DNA of 64,000 nt, from contig JAITUA010000020.1 of the NCBI GenBank assembly GCA_031286615.1, positions 248,001 to 312,000 on the forward strand. The letters run 5' to 3'. The notes under the pieces are model-generated. The model searched no databases. It was not told the origin of the DNA and saw nothing but the letters and a program-made list of their open reading frames with translations. Source of the stretch: Chryseobacterium sp. (GTDB lineage Bacteria; Bacteroidota; Bacteroidia; Flavobacteriales; Weeksellaceae). A program made the translations under genes and the position numbers. Below are positions 32,331 to 41,219 of the stretch, piece by piece; position 1 is the first letter of the stretch, and each line of letters starts with the position of its first letter.

Positions 32331-35300
32331 TTAATGAGCTGAAGCTAAAAGTTCTTCCTCCATTTGTTTTTTCTTCAGTCTTTTCTGTTTTCTGCTTGGC
32401 ATTTTTTCATGCAGATACTGGAAGATCACATACATCACCGGAATAATGAAAATCCCGAATATTACTCCTGTAAGCATTCCTCCTACGGTACTGTATCCGA
32501 TAGAGTGGTTTCCTTTTGAAGAAGCACCCTGCGTCCATACCAATGGAAGCATCCCCACGATGAAGGCAAAAGAGGTCATTAAGATGGGTCTTAAACGTAA
32601 TCTTGATGCCTGAAGTGCAGACTCAATCAAAGTTTTTCCTGCTTTTCTTCTCTGTACGGCAAACTCTACAATCAGGATGGCATTTTTTGCCAATAGCCCT
32701 ACAAGCATGATCAATCCTACCTGAACGTAAATATTGTTATCTATTCCTGCCAGCCCTGTGAAGGCAAATACTCCGAAAATCCCTGTTGGAATCGTAAGAA
32801 TAATAGCAAAAGGAAGGATATAACTTTCATACTGAGCTGCCAGTAAGAAATACACAAACAAAATACTTAAGAAGAAAATGAATGCAGTCTGTCCGCTGGT
32901 TTTGATCTCCTCACGGGTAATCCCTGTCCATTCATATCCATATCCTCTTGGAAGCGATTGCTGAGCTACTTCTTCTACCGCTTTGATGGCATCTCCGGTA
33001 CTGTATCCAGGTTTTGGTGTTCCATTAATTGTTACTGCGTTGAAAAGGTTATTTCTTGTTACCGTTTCAGGTCCGAAAGATCTTTTTAATGTTACCAGCG
33101 TTTTTGCAGGAACCATTTCTCCTGATTTATTTTTAACATAAATTCCTTCCAGAGAGTTAATATCAGTACGGTAAGGAATATCTGCCTGTGCCATTACTCT
33201 GTAGTATTTCCCGAATCTGTTGAAATCCGATACAAAGCTACTACCGAAATAAATCTGCATTGTCTGCATCAATTCCGTTACGGAAACTCCCAGCTGATTG
33301 GCTTTGTCAGTATCTACATCAATAGTGTACTGTGGATTTCCTGCTGCATAAGTGGTAAAGGCGAAAGCGATCTCCGGACGTTTCATCAATTCACCAATGA
33401 ACTGCTGAGTGGTTGTTCCCAATTGTTCGAAAGAACCATTCGTTTTATCCTGAAGCATGAATTCAAATCCGGAAACGTTACCGAATCCCTGAACAGTAGG
33501 GAAGTTGAAGAAGAATGCATTGGCATCTTTCACCTGGCTTACTTTTCCTGTTAAGGTTCCTGCGATCTGATCAGGGTCTTTCATTTCACCACGTTTGTCA
33601 TAATCTTTAAGCTTAATGAAACCTGCAGAATATGGAGAAGCATTGGCATTACTGATAAAGTTCATTCCATCGGCTACCCAAAGGTGATTGGTGGCTTTCT
33701 CACTGTTGATAATTTTATCAATTTGTGCGGTCGCTCTGTGCGTTCTTTCCAATGAACTTCCCGGAGGAGTATTCACTGCATACAATACAAATCCCTGGTC
33801 TTCAGTAGGAATAAATCCTGACGGTGCTTTTTTGATCAGAAAGACACTTGCTGTTGTAATAACAACAAGACCTCCTATAGCAACCCATTTATTTTTAATT
33901 AAAAACTTAAGGCTGTAGATATATTTTCTGGTCATGCTGTTGAAGCTTGCATTAAATGCATTGAAGAATCTTGCTCCAAAACCTTTTTTATGACCGTGCT
34001 CACCATGCTCTCCCTGAGGATCATTTAAGAACATTGCACACAATGCTGGACTTAATGTCAATGCATTCACTGCTGAAATTAAAATCGCAATTGCTAATGT
34101 AAACGCAAACTGTCTGTAGAAAACCCCTGCAGGTCCCTGCATAAAACCAACCGGAATAAATACCGCACACATTACAAGTGTAATGGAAATAATGGCTCCT
34201 GAGATTTCACTCATCGAGTTCATTGTAGCATGTTCTACAGGCATTCCTGTCTGTTCCATTTTAGAATGGACAGCTTCTACCACTACAATAGCATCATCCA
34301 CCACAATACCGATGGCCAGAACCAATGCAAACAGCGTAAGCATGTTGATACTGAAACCAAAGAGCTGAAGGAAGAAGAATGTTCCGATGATCGCAACCGG
34401 TACTGCAATAGCAGGAATTAATGTAGATCTGAAATCCTGAAGGAAAATGTATACTACAATAAATACCAGAATGAAGGCAATGACTAACGTTTCAACAACC
34501 TGATGGATAGATGCATCCAGGAAGTCTTTAGAGTTATACATGATAATCGGCTTTACTCCTTTTGGAAGAGTAGTTTCCATTACTTTCACCTGACTTTCGA
34601 TTTCAGTCAGGATTTCATTTGCATTGGAACCCGCAGTCTGTAGAATGGCAAATCCGGCAACCGGTTTCCCGTCAACTCTGTTTGTTGCAGTATAAGTATA
34701 AGAACCGAATTCTACTCGTGCTACATCTTTTAATCGTAAGAAAGAACCGTCACTATTGGCTTTAATAGCGATGTTTTCATAGTCTTCATTCTTATTCAGT
34801 TTTCCTTTATATTTAAGGATATATTCGTAAGTTTCCTTACTTCCCTGTCCCAAACGGCCCGGAGCTGCTTCAAGGTTGTGGTCTTTAATAGCTCCCAGAA
34901 CTTCCTGAGGAGAAAGATTGTTAGCTGCCAGCCTGTCCGGTTTCAGCCAGATTCTCATGGAATAATCCCTTGTTCCGAATACCTGAGCCTGTGCAACCCC
35001 CGGAATACGCTGTATCTGAGGAATAACATTAATTTTCAGGTAGTTTTGAAGGAATAATTCGTCATATTGTTTTTCATTTTCACTGGTCAAACCCATGAAC
35101 ATGATCATACTGTTCTGTACTTTCTGGGTAGAAATCCCGGCCTGTACTACCTCCTGAGGTAATTGGCTCATCGCTTTCGATACACGGTTTTGTACGTTTA
35201 CAGCTGCATTATCAGCATCAGCGCCCTGTTTGAAGAACACGCTCAGTGTCATTGTACCGTCGTTACTGGAATTTGAGGTCATATACGTCATGTTCTCAAC

Positions 35301-35513
35301 TCCGTTCACGGCTTCCTCAATCGGGGTGGCAACCGAACGTGCTACAACCTCCGCGTTGGCTCCCGGATAGAATGCAGTTACCTGCACACTTGGTGGAGCG
35401 ATGTCCGGGAAGAGGGCAATCGGTAAATTAAAGAGAGACAGGGCTCCCAATAATAAGAGTATTATGGAGATGACCGTTGAAAGGACCGGTCTTTCTATAA
35501 ATTGTTTTAACAT
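32331..35513 (-). CDS. RND multidrug efflux permease (AcrB/HAE1 family)
   Basis: A 1,060-residue proton-driven inner-membrane pump. It begins MLKQFIERPVLSTVISIILL and has twelve expected helices and two large periplasmic loops. The proton-relay helix is visible as FALVLAIGIVVDDAIVVVEA (two adjacent Asp), followed by AGVFYRQFAFTLAIAI. The second half has VGLIMLVGLLAKNAILIVEF. Length is normal for HAE1 members. The adaptor gene lies 40 bases before it. Substrates cannot be read from the sequence; the TetR control suggests small hydrophobic inducers. Confidence 0.96.
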   Translation of the reverse strand: MLKQFIERPVLSTVISIILLLLGALSLFNLPIALFPDIAPPSVQVTAFYPGANAEVVARSVATPIEEAVNGVENMTYMTSNSSNDGTMTLSVFFKQGADADNAAVNVQNRVSKAMSQLPQEVVQAGISTQKVQNSMIMFMGLTSENEKQYDELFLQNYLKINVIPQIQRIPGVAQAQVFGTRDYSMRIWLKPDRLAANNLSPQEVLGAIKDHNLEAAPGRLGQGSKETYEYILKYKGKLNKNEDYENIAIKANSDGSFLRLKDVARVEFGSYTYTATNRVDGKPVAGFAILQTAGSNANEILTEIESQVKVMETTLPKGVKPIIMYNSKDFLDASIHQVVETLVIAFILVFIVVYIFLQDFRSTLIPAIAVPVAIIGTFFFLQLFGFSINMLTLFALVLAIGIVVDDAIVVVEAVHSKMEQTGMPVEHATMNSMSEISGAIISITLVMCAVFIPVGFMQGPAGVFYRQFAFTLAIAILISAVNALTLSPALCAMFLNDPQGEHGEHGHKKGFGARFFNAFNASFNSMTRKYIYSLKFLIKNKWVAIGGLVVITTASVFLIKKAPSGFIPTEDQGFVLYAVNTPPGSSLERTHRATAQIDKIINSEKATNHLWVADGMNFISNANASPYSAGFIKLKDYDKRGEMKDPDQIAGTLTGKVSQVKDANAFFFNFPTVQGFGNVSGFEFMLQDKTNGSFEQLGTTTQQFIGELMKRPEIAFAFTTYAAGNPQYTIDVDTDKANQLGVSVTELMQTMQIYFGSSFVSDFNRFGKYYRVMAQADIPYRTDINSLEGIYVKNKSGEMVPAKTLVTLKRSFGPETVTRNNLFNAVTINGTPKPGYSTGDAIKAVEEVAQQSLPRGYGYEWTGITREEIKTSGQTAFIFFLSILFVYFLLAAQYESYILPFAIILTIPTGIFGVFAFTGLAGIDNNIYVQVGLIMLVGLLAKNAILIVEFAVQRRKAGKTLIESALQASRLRLRPILMTSFAFIVGMLPLVWTQGASSKGNHSIGYSTVGGMLTGVIFGIFIIPVMYVIFQYLHEKMPSRKQKRLKKKQMEEELLASAH

Positions 35514-35553
35514 AAGAAGTTTATTTTTTTAAGTCTTCTGTATTCGGGATGGA

Positions 35554-36714
35554 CTATAAAGGTTTTGCTTTTAGCAAGCTGTCAGAAGAAATATTTTTTG
35601 GATTGATGGAAGCTCCGTCTTTTAGGTTTCCAATTCCTGTGTAAACTATTTTTTCTCCAGGTGCAAGTCCTTCAGAAATAAAATAATAGCTATCCGTTTT
35701 TCCTGATATTTTGATTGGTCTTCCGGTTACCTTTTTGTCTTTACCCATTACATATACATAGGTTTTATCCTGAATTTCAAAAGTAGATTCCTGTGGGATC
35801 ACTACGGCATTTGAGATCAGTTGCGGCATACGCACTCTTCCTGTGTTTCCGGTTCTTAGAGCTCCGTTGGCATTAGGGAAAACGGCACGTACACTGATGG
35901 CTCCGGTAGTTTTATCAAACTGTCCGTCTACAATGCTCAGTTTTCCTTTTTCAGGATAAGTGCTGTTGTCAGCGATAACCAATTCTACCATTGGCATATT
36001 CTTCAGCTTTTCTTCTAAAGTAGTGCCCGGATATTTATTCTGAAAAGCGATAAAGTCCAGTTCACTCAAAGAGAAATAAGCATAAATTTCACTGATATCA
36101 GATAATAATGTCAATGGATTTACATCTGTTCTTGAGATCAGACTTCCTTTTTTGTAAGGAATTCTTCCGATATAGCCACTTACAGGAGCTGTAATGGTTG
36201 TAAATCCTACATTGATTCTTGCGCTTCCTACAGATGCTTTGGCTTGTGAGGCAGCAGCAACGGCCGCTTCATAATTGGCTTTAGCTGTTTTAAGCTGTAC
36301 ATCAGAAACTACTTTTGCAGCAACCAATGGCTGAAGTCTGTCTACTTCTACTCTTGCTTTTTGGATATTGGCATTGGCAGCCTGTAGATTAGCTTGTGCC
36401 ATATTCATTTGTTCTCCATAGCTTCTGGAGTCTATTTTAAATAATGGCTGTCCGGCTCTTACGTAAGATCCTTCCTCTACATAGATTCTATCAAGATAGC
36501 CATCCACCTGAGATCTTATTTCAACATTGTTTTTCCCTTCTAAGGCAGTAGGGAATTCCTGATATGTAGTAGCGGGTGATGTAAGAACGGTATAAACCGG
36601 AAGTTCTGGAGCTGGCGGCGCGGCATTGGATCCTTCTGCAGCCTTGGTACAGCTCTGTAAAAGAATTATACTTGCAATAAGTACAATAAACCTTGTTTTT
36701 CCAGGTATTTTCAT
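35554..36714 (-). CDS. RND periplasmic adaptor (AcrA family) lipoprotein
   Basis: A 386-residue membrane-fusion protein. The lipoprotein signal ends at LLQSC (Cys22). The barrel-sandwich half-motif VEIRSQVDGYLDRIYVEEGS is followed by YVRAGQPLFKID, an alpha-helical hairpin (AQANLQAANANIQKARVEVD), and the second half TTITAPVSGYIGRIPYKKGS. It links the permease to the outer-membrane channel. It is the first gene of the efflux operon, and its 363-base upstream region carries three copies of the candidate TetR operator. Confidence 0.95.
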   Translation of the reverse strand: MKIPGKTRFIVLIASIILLQSCTKAAEGSNAAPPAPELPVYTVLTSPATTYQEFPTALEGKNNVEIRSQVDGYLDRIYVEEGSYVRAGQPLFKIDSRSYGEQMNMAQANLQAANANIQKARVEVDRLQPLVAAKVVSDVQLKTAKANYEAAVAAASQAKASVGSARINVGFTTITAPVSGYIGRIPYKKGSLISRTDVNPLTLLSDISEIYAYFSLSELDFIAFQNKYPGTTLEEKLKNMPMVELVIADNSTYPEKGKLSIVDGQFDKTTGAISVRAVFPNANGALRTGNTGRVRMPQLISNAVVIPQESTFEIQDKTYVYVMGKDKKVTGRPIKISGKTDSYYFISEGLAPGEKIVYTGIGNLKDGASINPKNISSDSLLKAKPL

Positions 36715-36785
36715 TGGGGTTTAATTTTTTTAATGAAGTGTTAGATTTAAGTAAAGTTCTTTTTAATAAATGCTGTTTTTTTTCC

Positions 36786-36796
36786 TAACAGTGTTA
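36786..36796. promoter_or_regulatory. Candidate TetR operator 1
   Basis: TAACAGTGTTA, an 11-base palindrome with one central base, 72 bases before the adaptor start and closest to the efflux genes. Confidence 0.6.
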
Positions 36797-36918
36797 ATAA
36801 TTAGTTCAAAAAAATTACAGGATTTTTAATGTCCGATGAAGTCGATTGTTTCCATAATTGAAAATTGTTTTTAAGGTATTTAAGTGTATAATGATGGTGT
36901 AAGGTGTGTTAATTTTAC

Positions 36919-36929
36919 TAACAGTGTTA
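36919..36929. promoter_or_regulatory. Candidate TetR operator 2
   Basis: A second exact copy of TAACAGTGTTA, in the middle of the control region, 133 bases from the first. Confidence 0.6.
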
Positions 36930-37046
36930 ATTAATAAGCAAAAAATGACTAATTTTAACAACTGAATGATATGAATTGCTTCATAAATGGTTTCATTTTT
37001 AATCAGGAATTACAGAATAATTAAATTAATTCAGTGTTAAGTTTCC

Positions 37047-37057
37047 TAACGGTGTTA
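37047..37057. promoter_or_regulatory. Candidate TetR operator 3
   Basis: TAACGGTGTTA, one base different from the other copies, about 20 bases past the end of tetR. A half site is at 37031-37040. Confidence 0.5.
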
Positions 37058-37077
37058 ATTTTAAATTCAAAAAAAAT

Positions 37078-37674
37078 TTACAAAGACTTAATAAAAGCCG
37101 AAACAGTTTCGTCCAATGTTGTCTTGTTCATTGTGGAAGGGATATCAGCAGTACGCATCATCATAATAGAGATCATTCCGTGAACGGCAGAAAACAGAGC
37201 GTGAGACATATGACAGGCATTGTCCGGATTGGATCCGTTTTTCTTAATAATCTCATAGGTACATTCATAGATCAGTTCCTGGAATGATGAGAATTCTTTT
37301 TTCATCTGCCCTTTTCCACAGCATTGCATTCCAAGACCAAACATAAGCTGGTAATATTCCTTGTTTTTAAAAGCAAAGTTCCAGTAGGCATCCACAATCG
37401 CAACAAGCTGCTCTTCCGGAGTGTCATGTTTCTGCTGAGCTTTTAATAATTCTATGTGTAACTTATGAAAGCCATCTAAAGAAATTTCAAATAGAATAGC
37501 TTCTTTATTTTCAAAATAATCATATACTACGGGTGCACTATACTCAATAGCATCAGCTATCTTACGCATAGACAATGAACCCCAGCCTTCAGTTTTAGCC
37601 AAAGTAAAAGCAGCCTGCAAAATATTTGCACGGATGGATTCTTTTTCTCGTTGACGGCGTTCATGTAGACCCAT
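37078..37674 (-). CDS. TetR/AcrR family repressor of the efflux operon
   Basis: A 198-residue regulator. The DNA-binding domain is residues about 8 to 60: ANILQAAFTLAKTEGWGSLS, then MRKIADAIEYSAPVVYDYFE with the helix-turn-helix and NKEAILFEI. The C-terminal ligand domain contains TetR-like helices and a Cys pair (GMQCCGKGQ near 108). It is codirectional with and just upstream of the efflux genes, and copies of the same palindrome lie both before tetR itself and before the adaptor, which fits a repressor controlling itself and the pump. Direct evidence for binding is absent. Confidence 0.92.
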   Translation of the reverse strand: MGLHERRQREKESIRANILQAAFTLAKTEGWGSLSMRKIADAIEYSAPVVYDYFENKEAILFEISLDGFHKLHIELLKAQQKHDTPEEQLVAIVDAYWNFAFKNKEYYQLMFGLGMQCCGKGQMKKEFSSFQELIYECTYEIIKKNGSNPDNACHMSHALFSAVHGMISIMMMRTADIPSTMNKTTLDETVSAFIKSL

Positions 37675-37687
37675 GATATTTTTTTAC

Positions 37688-37698
37688 TAACAGCGTTA
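37688..37698. promoter_or_regulatory. Candidate TetR operator 4, at the tetR promoter
   Basis: TAACAGCGTTA, 13 bases upstream of the tetR start, one base off the palindrome seen at 36786. Well placed for autorepression. Confidence 0.6.
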
Positions 37699-37785
37699 GC
37701 AAAACTACAAACTTTTTAATATAACTTCCAAAGGATATTATGAGTTTTATTGATTTATGAGTCATTTCAAGAAAAATTTATTGAA

Positions 37786-37911
37786 GGCTGAAAGCAGGAA
37801 AAATGGGAGCTGGAAGTTATTTCAGAGGTCAATAAATTTAATAATAGAATTTGACTATAACTATTTTTGAAGCCTAAAATATTCCCGCCTCCAGCTTCCC
37901 GCTTCCTTACT
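37786..37911. repeat. Intergenic imperfect inverted repeat (GGAAG family)
   Basis: The arm around 37805-37816 (GGGAGCTGGAAG) and the arm near 37888-37905 (CCTCCAGCTTCCCGCTTCC) are reverse complements with mismatches, about 75 bases apart. The same words occur at 29376-29466. It accounts for most of the 311-base gap between tetR and the thioredoxin-like gene. Confidence 0.6.
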
Positions 37912-37958
37912 TTATTAAAAATGAAAATGTCTTCTTCCTAATTAATGAAAGAAATATC

Positions 37959-37966
37959 TATCTTTG
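37959..37966 (+). promoter_or_regulatory. Promoter -7 box of the thioredoxin-like gene
   Basis: TATCTTTG matches TAnnTTTG fully and lies 20 bases before ATG 37986. No obvious -33 TTG. Confidence 0.5.
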
Positions 37967-37985
37967 CCGGTAAAGAAATAAGGAT

Positions 37986-38540
37986 ATGAATACTCCATCA
38001 AATATGCTGGCATTAGGAACAAAGGCTCCGTTTTTTGAACTTCCTAACCCGTCAAAAACGAATGAACTTCAGTCTTTGGAAGAGCTGAAAGGAGAAAATG
38101 GTACTTTGGTGATCTTTATGTGCAACCACTGTCCGTTTGTTCTTCATGTGATTGATAAGATCAACGAATTATATGAAGATTATAATGAGCGAGGAATAGA
38201 ATTCATCGCAATCAATGCTAATGATATTGAGAAATATCCGGCAGATTCTCCTGAGAAAATGATCGAATTTCAGATTGAAAGAAATTTTGATTTCCCTTAT
38301 TTATTTGATGAAAGTCAGGCAGTGGCTAAAGCTTACGATGCGGCTTGTACACCGGACTTTTATTTCTTTGATGATAAGTTGGATCTTGTATACAGAGGTC
38401 AGATGGATGATTCAAGACCGGGAAACAATAAAGATGTGACAGGTGAAGATCTTATTATTGCTTTTGAAAATCTTTTGGCTGGTGAAGCTCAGGAAGAAAT
38501 TCAAAGACCAAGCATGGGATGCAATATTAAATGGAAATAA
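37986..38540 (+). CDS. Thioredoxin-like / AhpC-TSA family redox protein
   Basis: A 184-residue cytoplasmic protein with the redoxin fold. The active site is CNHCP (Cys46 and Cys49) in FMCNHCPFVLHVID, where the canonical thioredoxin is CGPC. Later come IEFIAINANDIEKYP, ESQAVAKAYDAACTPDFYFF (with the cis-Pro segment) and LVYRGQMDDSRPGNN. This set is typical of a widespread thioredoxin-family group of unclear substrate, annotated as thioredoxin family or alkyl hydroperoxide reductase-like. Single gene, followed by a terminator at 38617. Confidence 0.88.
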   Translation: MNTPSNMLALGTKAPFFELPNPSKTNELQSLEELKGENGTLVIFMCNHCPFVLHVIDKINELYEDYNERGIEFIAINANDIEKYPADSPEKMIEFQIERNFDFPYLFDESQAVAKAYDAACTPDFYFFDDKLDLVYRGQMDDSRPGNNKDVTGEDLIIAFENLLAGEAQEEIQRPSMGCNIKWK

Positions 38541-38597
38541 TTGCTGGTTGCTGGTTATTTAGTTGCTGGTTATTTAGTTACTAGTTAGTTGCTAGTT
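38541..38597. repeat. Short GTTGCTGGTTATTTA direct repeats
   Basis: The words GTTGCTGGTTATTTA and GTTGCTAG/GTTACTAG occur several times in a row directly after the thioredoxin-like gene. The related GTTGCTGGTTGA is in the gap before gmk (about 28403), so this is another dispersed intergenic element. Confidence 0.5.
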
Positions 38598-38616
38598 TTA
38601 CTCATTATAATACAAG

Positions 38617-38643
38617 GCTGCTCTTTTTAGAGTGGCTTTTTTG
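38617..38643 (+). terminator. Terminator of the thioredoxin-like gene
   Basis: GCTGCTCT, loop TTTT, AGAGTGGC with two G-T pairs, then a run of six T. Confidence 0.65.
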
Positions 38644-38679
38644 TTGATCGCAGCATCTTCGTTTAGTTATCCATACAGT

Positions 38680-38950
38680 TTGTCACTCCACAGGAGTCTC
38701 AGCGTAGTTGATTTTTATTATAAGTACCGGTAAAATTTTCATAAGTAAGCCTGGATTCCTACGGAATGATAAATATGAAAGCATTGTCTATTCATTTACT
38801 TTGTCACTCCGTAGAAGTCTCAGCGTAGTTGATTTTTTATTATAAGTACCGGCAAAATTTTCACAAGTAATCCTGGATTCCTACGGAATGACAAATACGA
38901 AAGCATTGTCTATTCATTTACTTTGTCACTTCGTAGGAGTCTCAGCGTGG
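38680..38950. repeat. Tandem repeat of about 121 bp, two full copies and a partial third
   Basis: Copies begin with TTGTCACT at 38680, 38801 and 38923 (units of 121 and 122 bases). Each carries TTGTCACTCC...GTCTCAGC facing GGATTCCTACGGAATGA, so each unit is also a palindrome-like element. The first two differ at a few positions. Together with 38541-38643 this fills the 418-base gap; no gene is visible. Confidence 0.85.
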
Positions 38951-38958
38951 TTTTTCTA

Positions 38959-39864
38959 TTAAAAGCTTACCTTGGTTTTAGTCTCATTCTCAACTTTCAA
39001 ATCTACATTAACATTACTGTGAGAATAATTTCTGATAAACTCAGAAGGCGTCTTCCCGGTATACTTTTTAAACATCCTATTAAAGTACGTCACATTATTA
39101 AAACCACATTGATAACTGCATTCTGAAATAGATCTGTCCTGCGCCATCAGTAGGCATGCTTTGTTAATTCTGTATCTATTGACAAACTCTGTAAACGTAA
39201 TCTGAGTCGCTTTTTTAAAGAAATTACAGAAAGCCGGCAAAGTGAGATTGGCCAGTTTTGCTACTTCTTCAATTTCGATTTCTTTGTCGTAATGGTGTTC
39301 TACATACGTGAAGATATTTTCCAGACGGGTCTTATTTTTTGAAATAATAGTGTAAGGCATGATTTCTTTGTTCAGAAGATCATAATCTTCACATTTTGAA
39401 AGTTCAAAAAGAATTTCAAGCAGCAACAAATATCTTTTGTAACCTTCCGATTCCAGCATAAGTTTTAGTTTGGGAAGCATCACTTTTTTTACTTTATGAT
39501 GAAAATGAATTCCATATTTTGAAAGTTCCAGCAGGTTTTTGATAGATCTGGCTTCTACCTCCTGTTGGGGAAACTGCAGAATTTCTTCCTTGAACTGAAG
39601 TACAATTTCTTCATGCGGATCAATCGAGTTTAATCCAAATCCGGAATGGGGAATATTAGACCCGATTAATACCAGATCACCATTTGTGTAATTACTTTTA
39701 TGATATCCAACATGACGGGTTCCGTTCCCGGAAATGACACATACAAGCTCAATTTCGGGATGATAATGATATTCCCATTTGAATTCTGAAATAGGTGAGT
39801 TGTTATGAATCGTGCGGAATGAGCTCTTTTCATTAGGAATTACTCTTTCAAAAGTAACTTTCAT
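38959..39864 (-). CDS. AraC family regulator, probably of trehalose use
   Basis: A 301-residue regulator. The N-terminal cupin holds HYHPEIELVCVISGNGTRHV and the metal- or sugar-binding-like pattern typical of AraC sensors. The C-terminal DNA-binding domain (about 185 to 290) has two helix-turn-helix units: EIEIEEVAKLANLTLPAFCN and SISECSYQCGFNNVTYFNRM, followed by FKKYTGKTPSEF. It is divergent from the MFS-trehalase-TonB receptor operon with a shared 123-base gap that contains an inverted repeat. The ligand is inferred to be trehalose from the neighbours. Confidence 0.88.
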   Translation of the reverse strand: MKVTFERVIPNEKSSFRTIHNNSPISEFKWEYHYHPEIELVCVISGNGTRHVGYHKSNYTNGDLVLIGSNIPHSGFGLNSIDPHEEIVLQFKEEILQFPQQEVEARSIKNLLELSKYGIHFHHKVKKVMLPKLKLMLESEGYKRYLLLLEILFELSKCEDYDLLNKEIMPYTIISKNKTRLENIFTYVEHHYDKEIEIEEVAKLANLTLPAFCNFFKKATQITFTEFVNRYRINKACLLMAQDRSISECSYQCGFNNVTYFNRMFKKYTGKTPSEFIRNYSHSNVNVDLKVENETKTKVSF

Positions 39865-39930
39865 TTAATTAATCATATTTAATTACTAAAAATACTAATT
39901 ATATTAATATAGTTCAAATATTGATTTACT

Positions 39931-39951
39931 GTGTTAAATTATCGTTAACAC
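39931..39951. promoter_or_regulatory. Candidate AraC-type operator of the trehalose locus
   Basis: GTGTTAA, seven bases, TTAACAC: a perfect inverted repeat in the divergent gap. A TATCTTAG box (39961-39968, one base off TAnnTTTG) follows for the rightward genes, 20 bases before ATG 39988. Good position for regulation of both sides. Confidence 0.5.
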
Positions 39952-39987
39952 AAATGCTTCTATCTTAGCCGACAAGAAATAACCTGA

Positions 39988-41217
39988 ATGAAAAATATTA
40001 ACATCAAGGCCGTTTTATTTTTAAATTATTTTGTTTTTGCCATTCTTCTGAATTCTGTAGGAACAGTTATTCTACAGGTACAGCAGAATTTTGGAATTTC
40101 AAAGTCTTCGGCCAGTGTTTTGGAAGGCTTCAAAGATCTTCCCATTGCAATATGTTCATTCATTCTGGCTTCATTTCTTCCCAAAATAGGAATCAAAAAA
40201 TCAATGTTGATTGCTTTATTTCTGGTAAGCTGTATGTGTTTTGTAATGCCGTTTACCAATGCTTTTTGGGTTTTTAAATTATTATTTGCTACGGTAGGAG
40301 TTTCCTTTGCTTTAATCAAAATTTCGGTTTTTACTTCTATCGGATTGGTAACGGAAACAGACAAGGAACATTCCAGTTTTATGGGATTTCTGGAGGGTTT
40401 TTTCATGATTGGAGTACTGGCAGGAAATGTATTATTCAGTTTATATATTGATGATCATAATCCGGAATCTACGCGATGGCTGAATGTATATTGGGTCTTG
40501 GGCGGGCTTTCCACTTTATCTTTTTTATTCCTGTTCTTTTCAAAACTGAATGAACAGGAAGCCAAAAGTGAGAAAACAGACTTACTGGGAGATTTAAAAA
40601 ATAGTGTAAGCTTATTCAGCTATAAAAAAGTATTGTTCTTTTTATTATGTGCTTTCCTTTTTGTATTGGTAGAGCAAAGCTTTCAAACATGGACGCCTAC
40701 TTTTTACAAGGAAATTTTAAAAGTGCCTACTTCCATGAGTATTCAGGCGGGAGCTGTTTTAGCAGGAGCTTTTGCTTTGGGAAGATTTTTATCGGGGTTC
40801 TTCTCTAAGAAATTCAACTGGATTTATGTAGTTTCTTTTTGTGTGATAGGTTTTGCTATCAGCTTACTGTTAGTTTTACCATTAACCCATAATATTCATA
40901 TTGATACGAATACAAACTGGCTGAACGCACCGTTGGTAGTCTATTTATTTCCTTTGATGGGAGGTTTGCTGGCACCCATTTATCCAAGCATTAATTCTGT
41001 AATTCTGGCATCTATCCCAAAATATTTACACAGTGCCATGTCAGGATTGATTGTTGTTTTCTCAGCAATCGGAGGAACTATAGGTTCTATTATTACCGGT
41101 TTTGTGTTTCAGGAATTTAGTGGTCAGCAGGCGTTTTATCTGTCTTTGATTCCGCTTTCATTACTGATCACCTCGGCGGTTTTCATGAATAAATTAAAAA
41201 TTAATCCTAAAAAATAA
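39988..41217 (+). CDS. MFS sugar transporter, probably for trehalose
   Basis: A 409-residue inner-membrane protein with about twelve helices (NYFVFAILLNSVGTVILQVQ first). The gene ends two bases before the trehalase start, so both are one transcript. Its family members in this context carry oligosaccharides or disaccharides; I infer trehalose from the trehalase and TonB receptor that follow. The sequence alone identifies it only as a major facilitator protein. Confidence 0.85.
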   Translation: MKNINIKAVLFLNYFVFAILLNSVGTVILQVQQNFGISKSSASVLEGFKDLPIAICSFILASFLPKIGIKKSMLIALFLVSCMCFVMPFTNAFWVFKLLFATVGVSFALIKISVFTSIGLVTETDKEHSSFMGFLEGFFMIGVLAGNVLFSLYIDDHNPESTRWLNVYWVLGGLSTLSFLFLFFSKLNEQEAKSEKTDLLGDLKNSVSLFSYKKVLFFLLCAFLFVLVEQSFQTWTPTFYKEILKVPTSMSIQAGAVLAGAFALGRFLSGFFSKKFNWIYVVSFCVIGFAISLLLVLPLTHNIHIDTNTNWLNAPLVVYLFPLMGGLLAPIYPSINSVILASIPKYLHSAMSGLIVVFSAIGGTIGSIITGFVFQEFSGQQAFYLSLIPLSLLITSAVFMNKLKINPKK

Positions 41218-41219
41218 CA

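Larger units (their letters stand above)
36715..37077. other. Efflux operon control region
   Basis: 363 bases without a gene, between the tetR stop and the adaptor start. It is AT-rich and holds three copies of the palindrome TAACAGTGTTA or TAACGGTGTTA (listed separately) plus a half site TCAGTGTTAA at 37031. I could not pick a convincing TAnnTTTG box on the minus strand, so the promoter is undefined. Confidence 0.6.
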
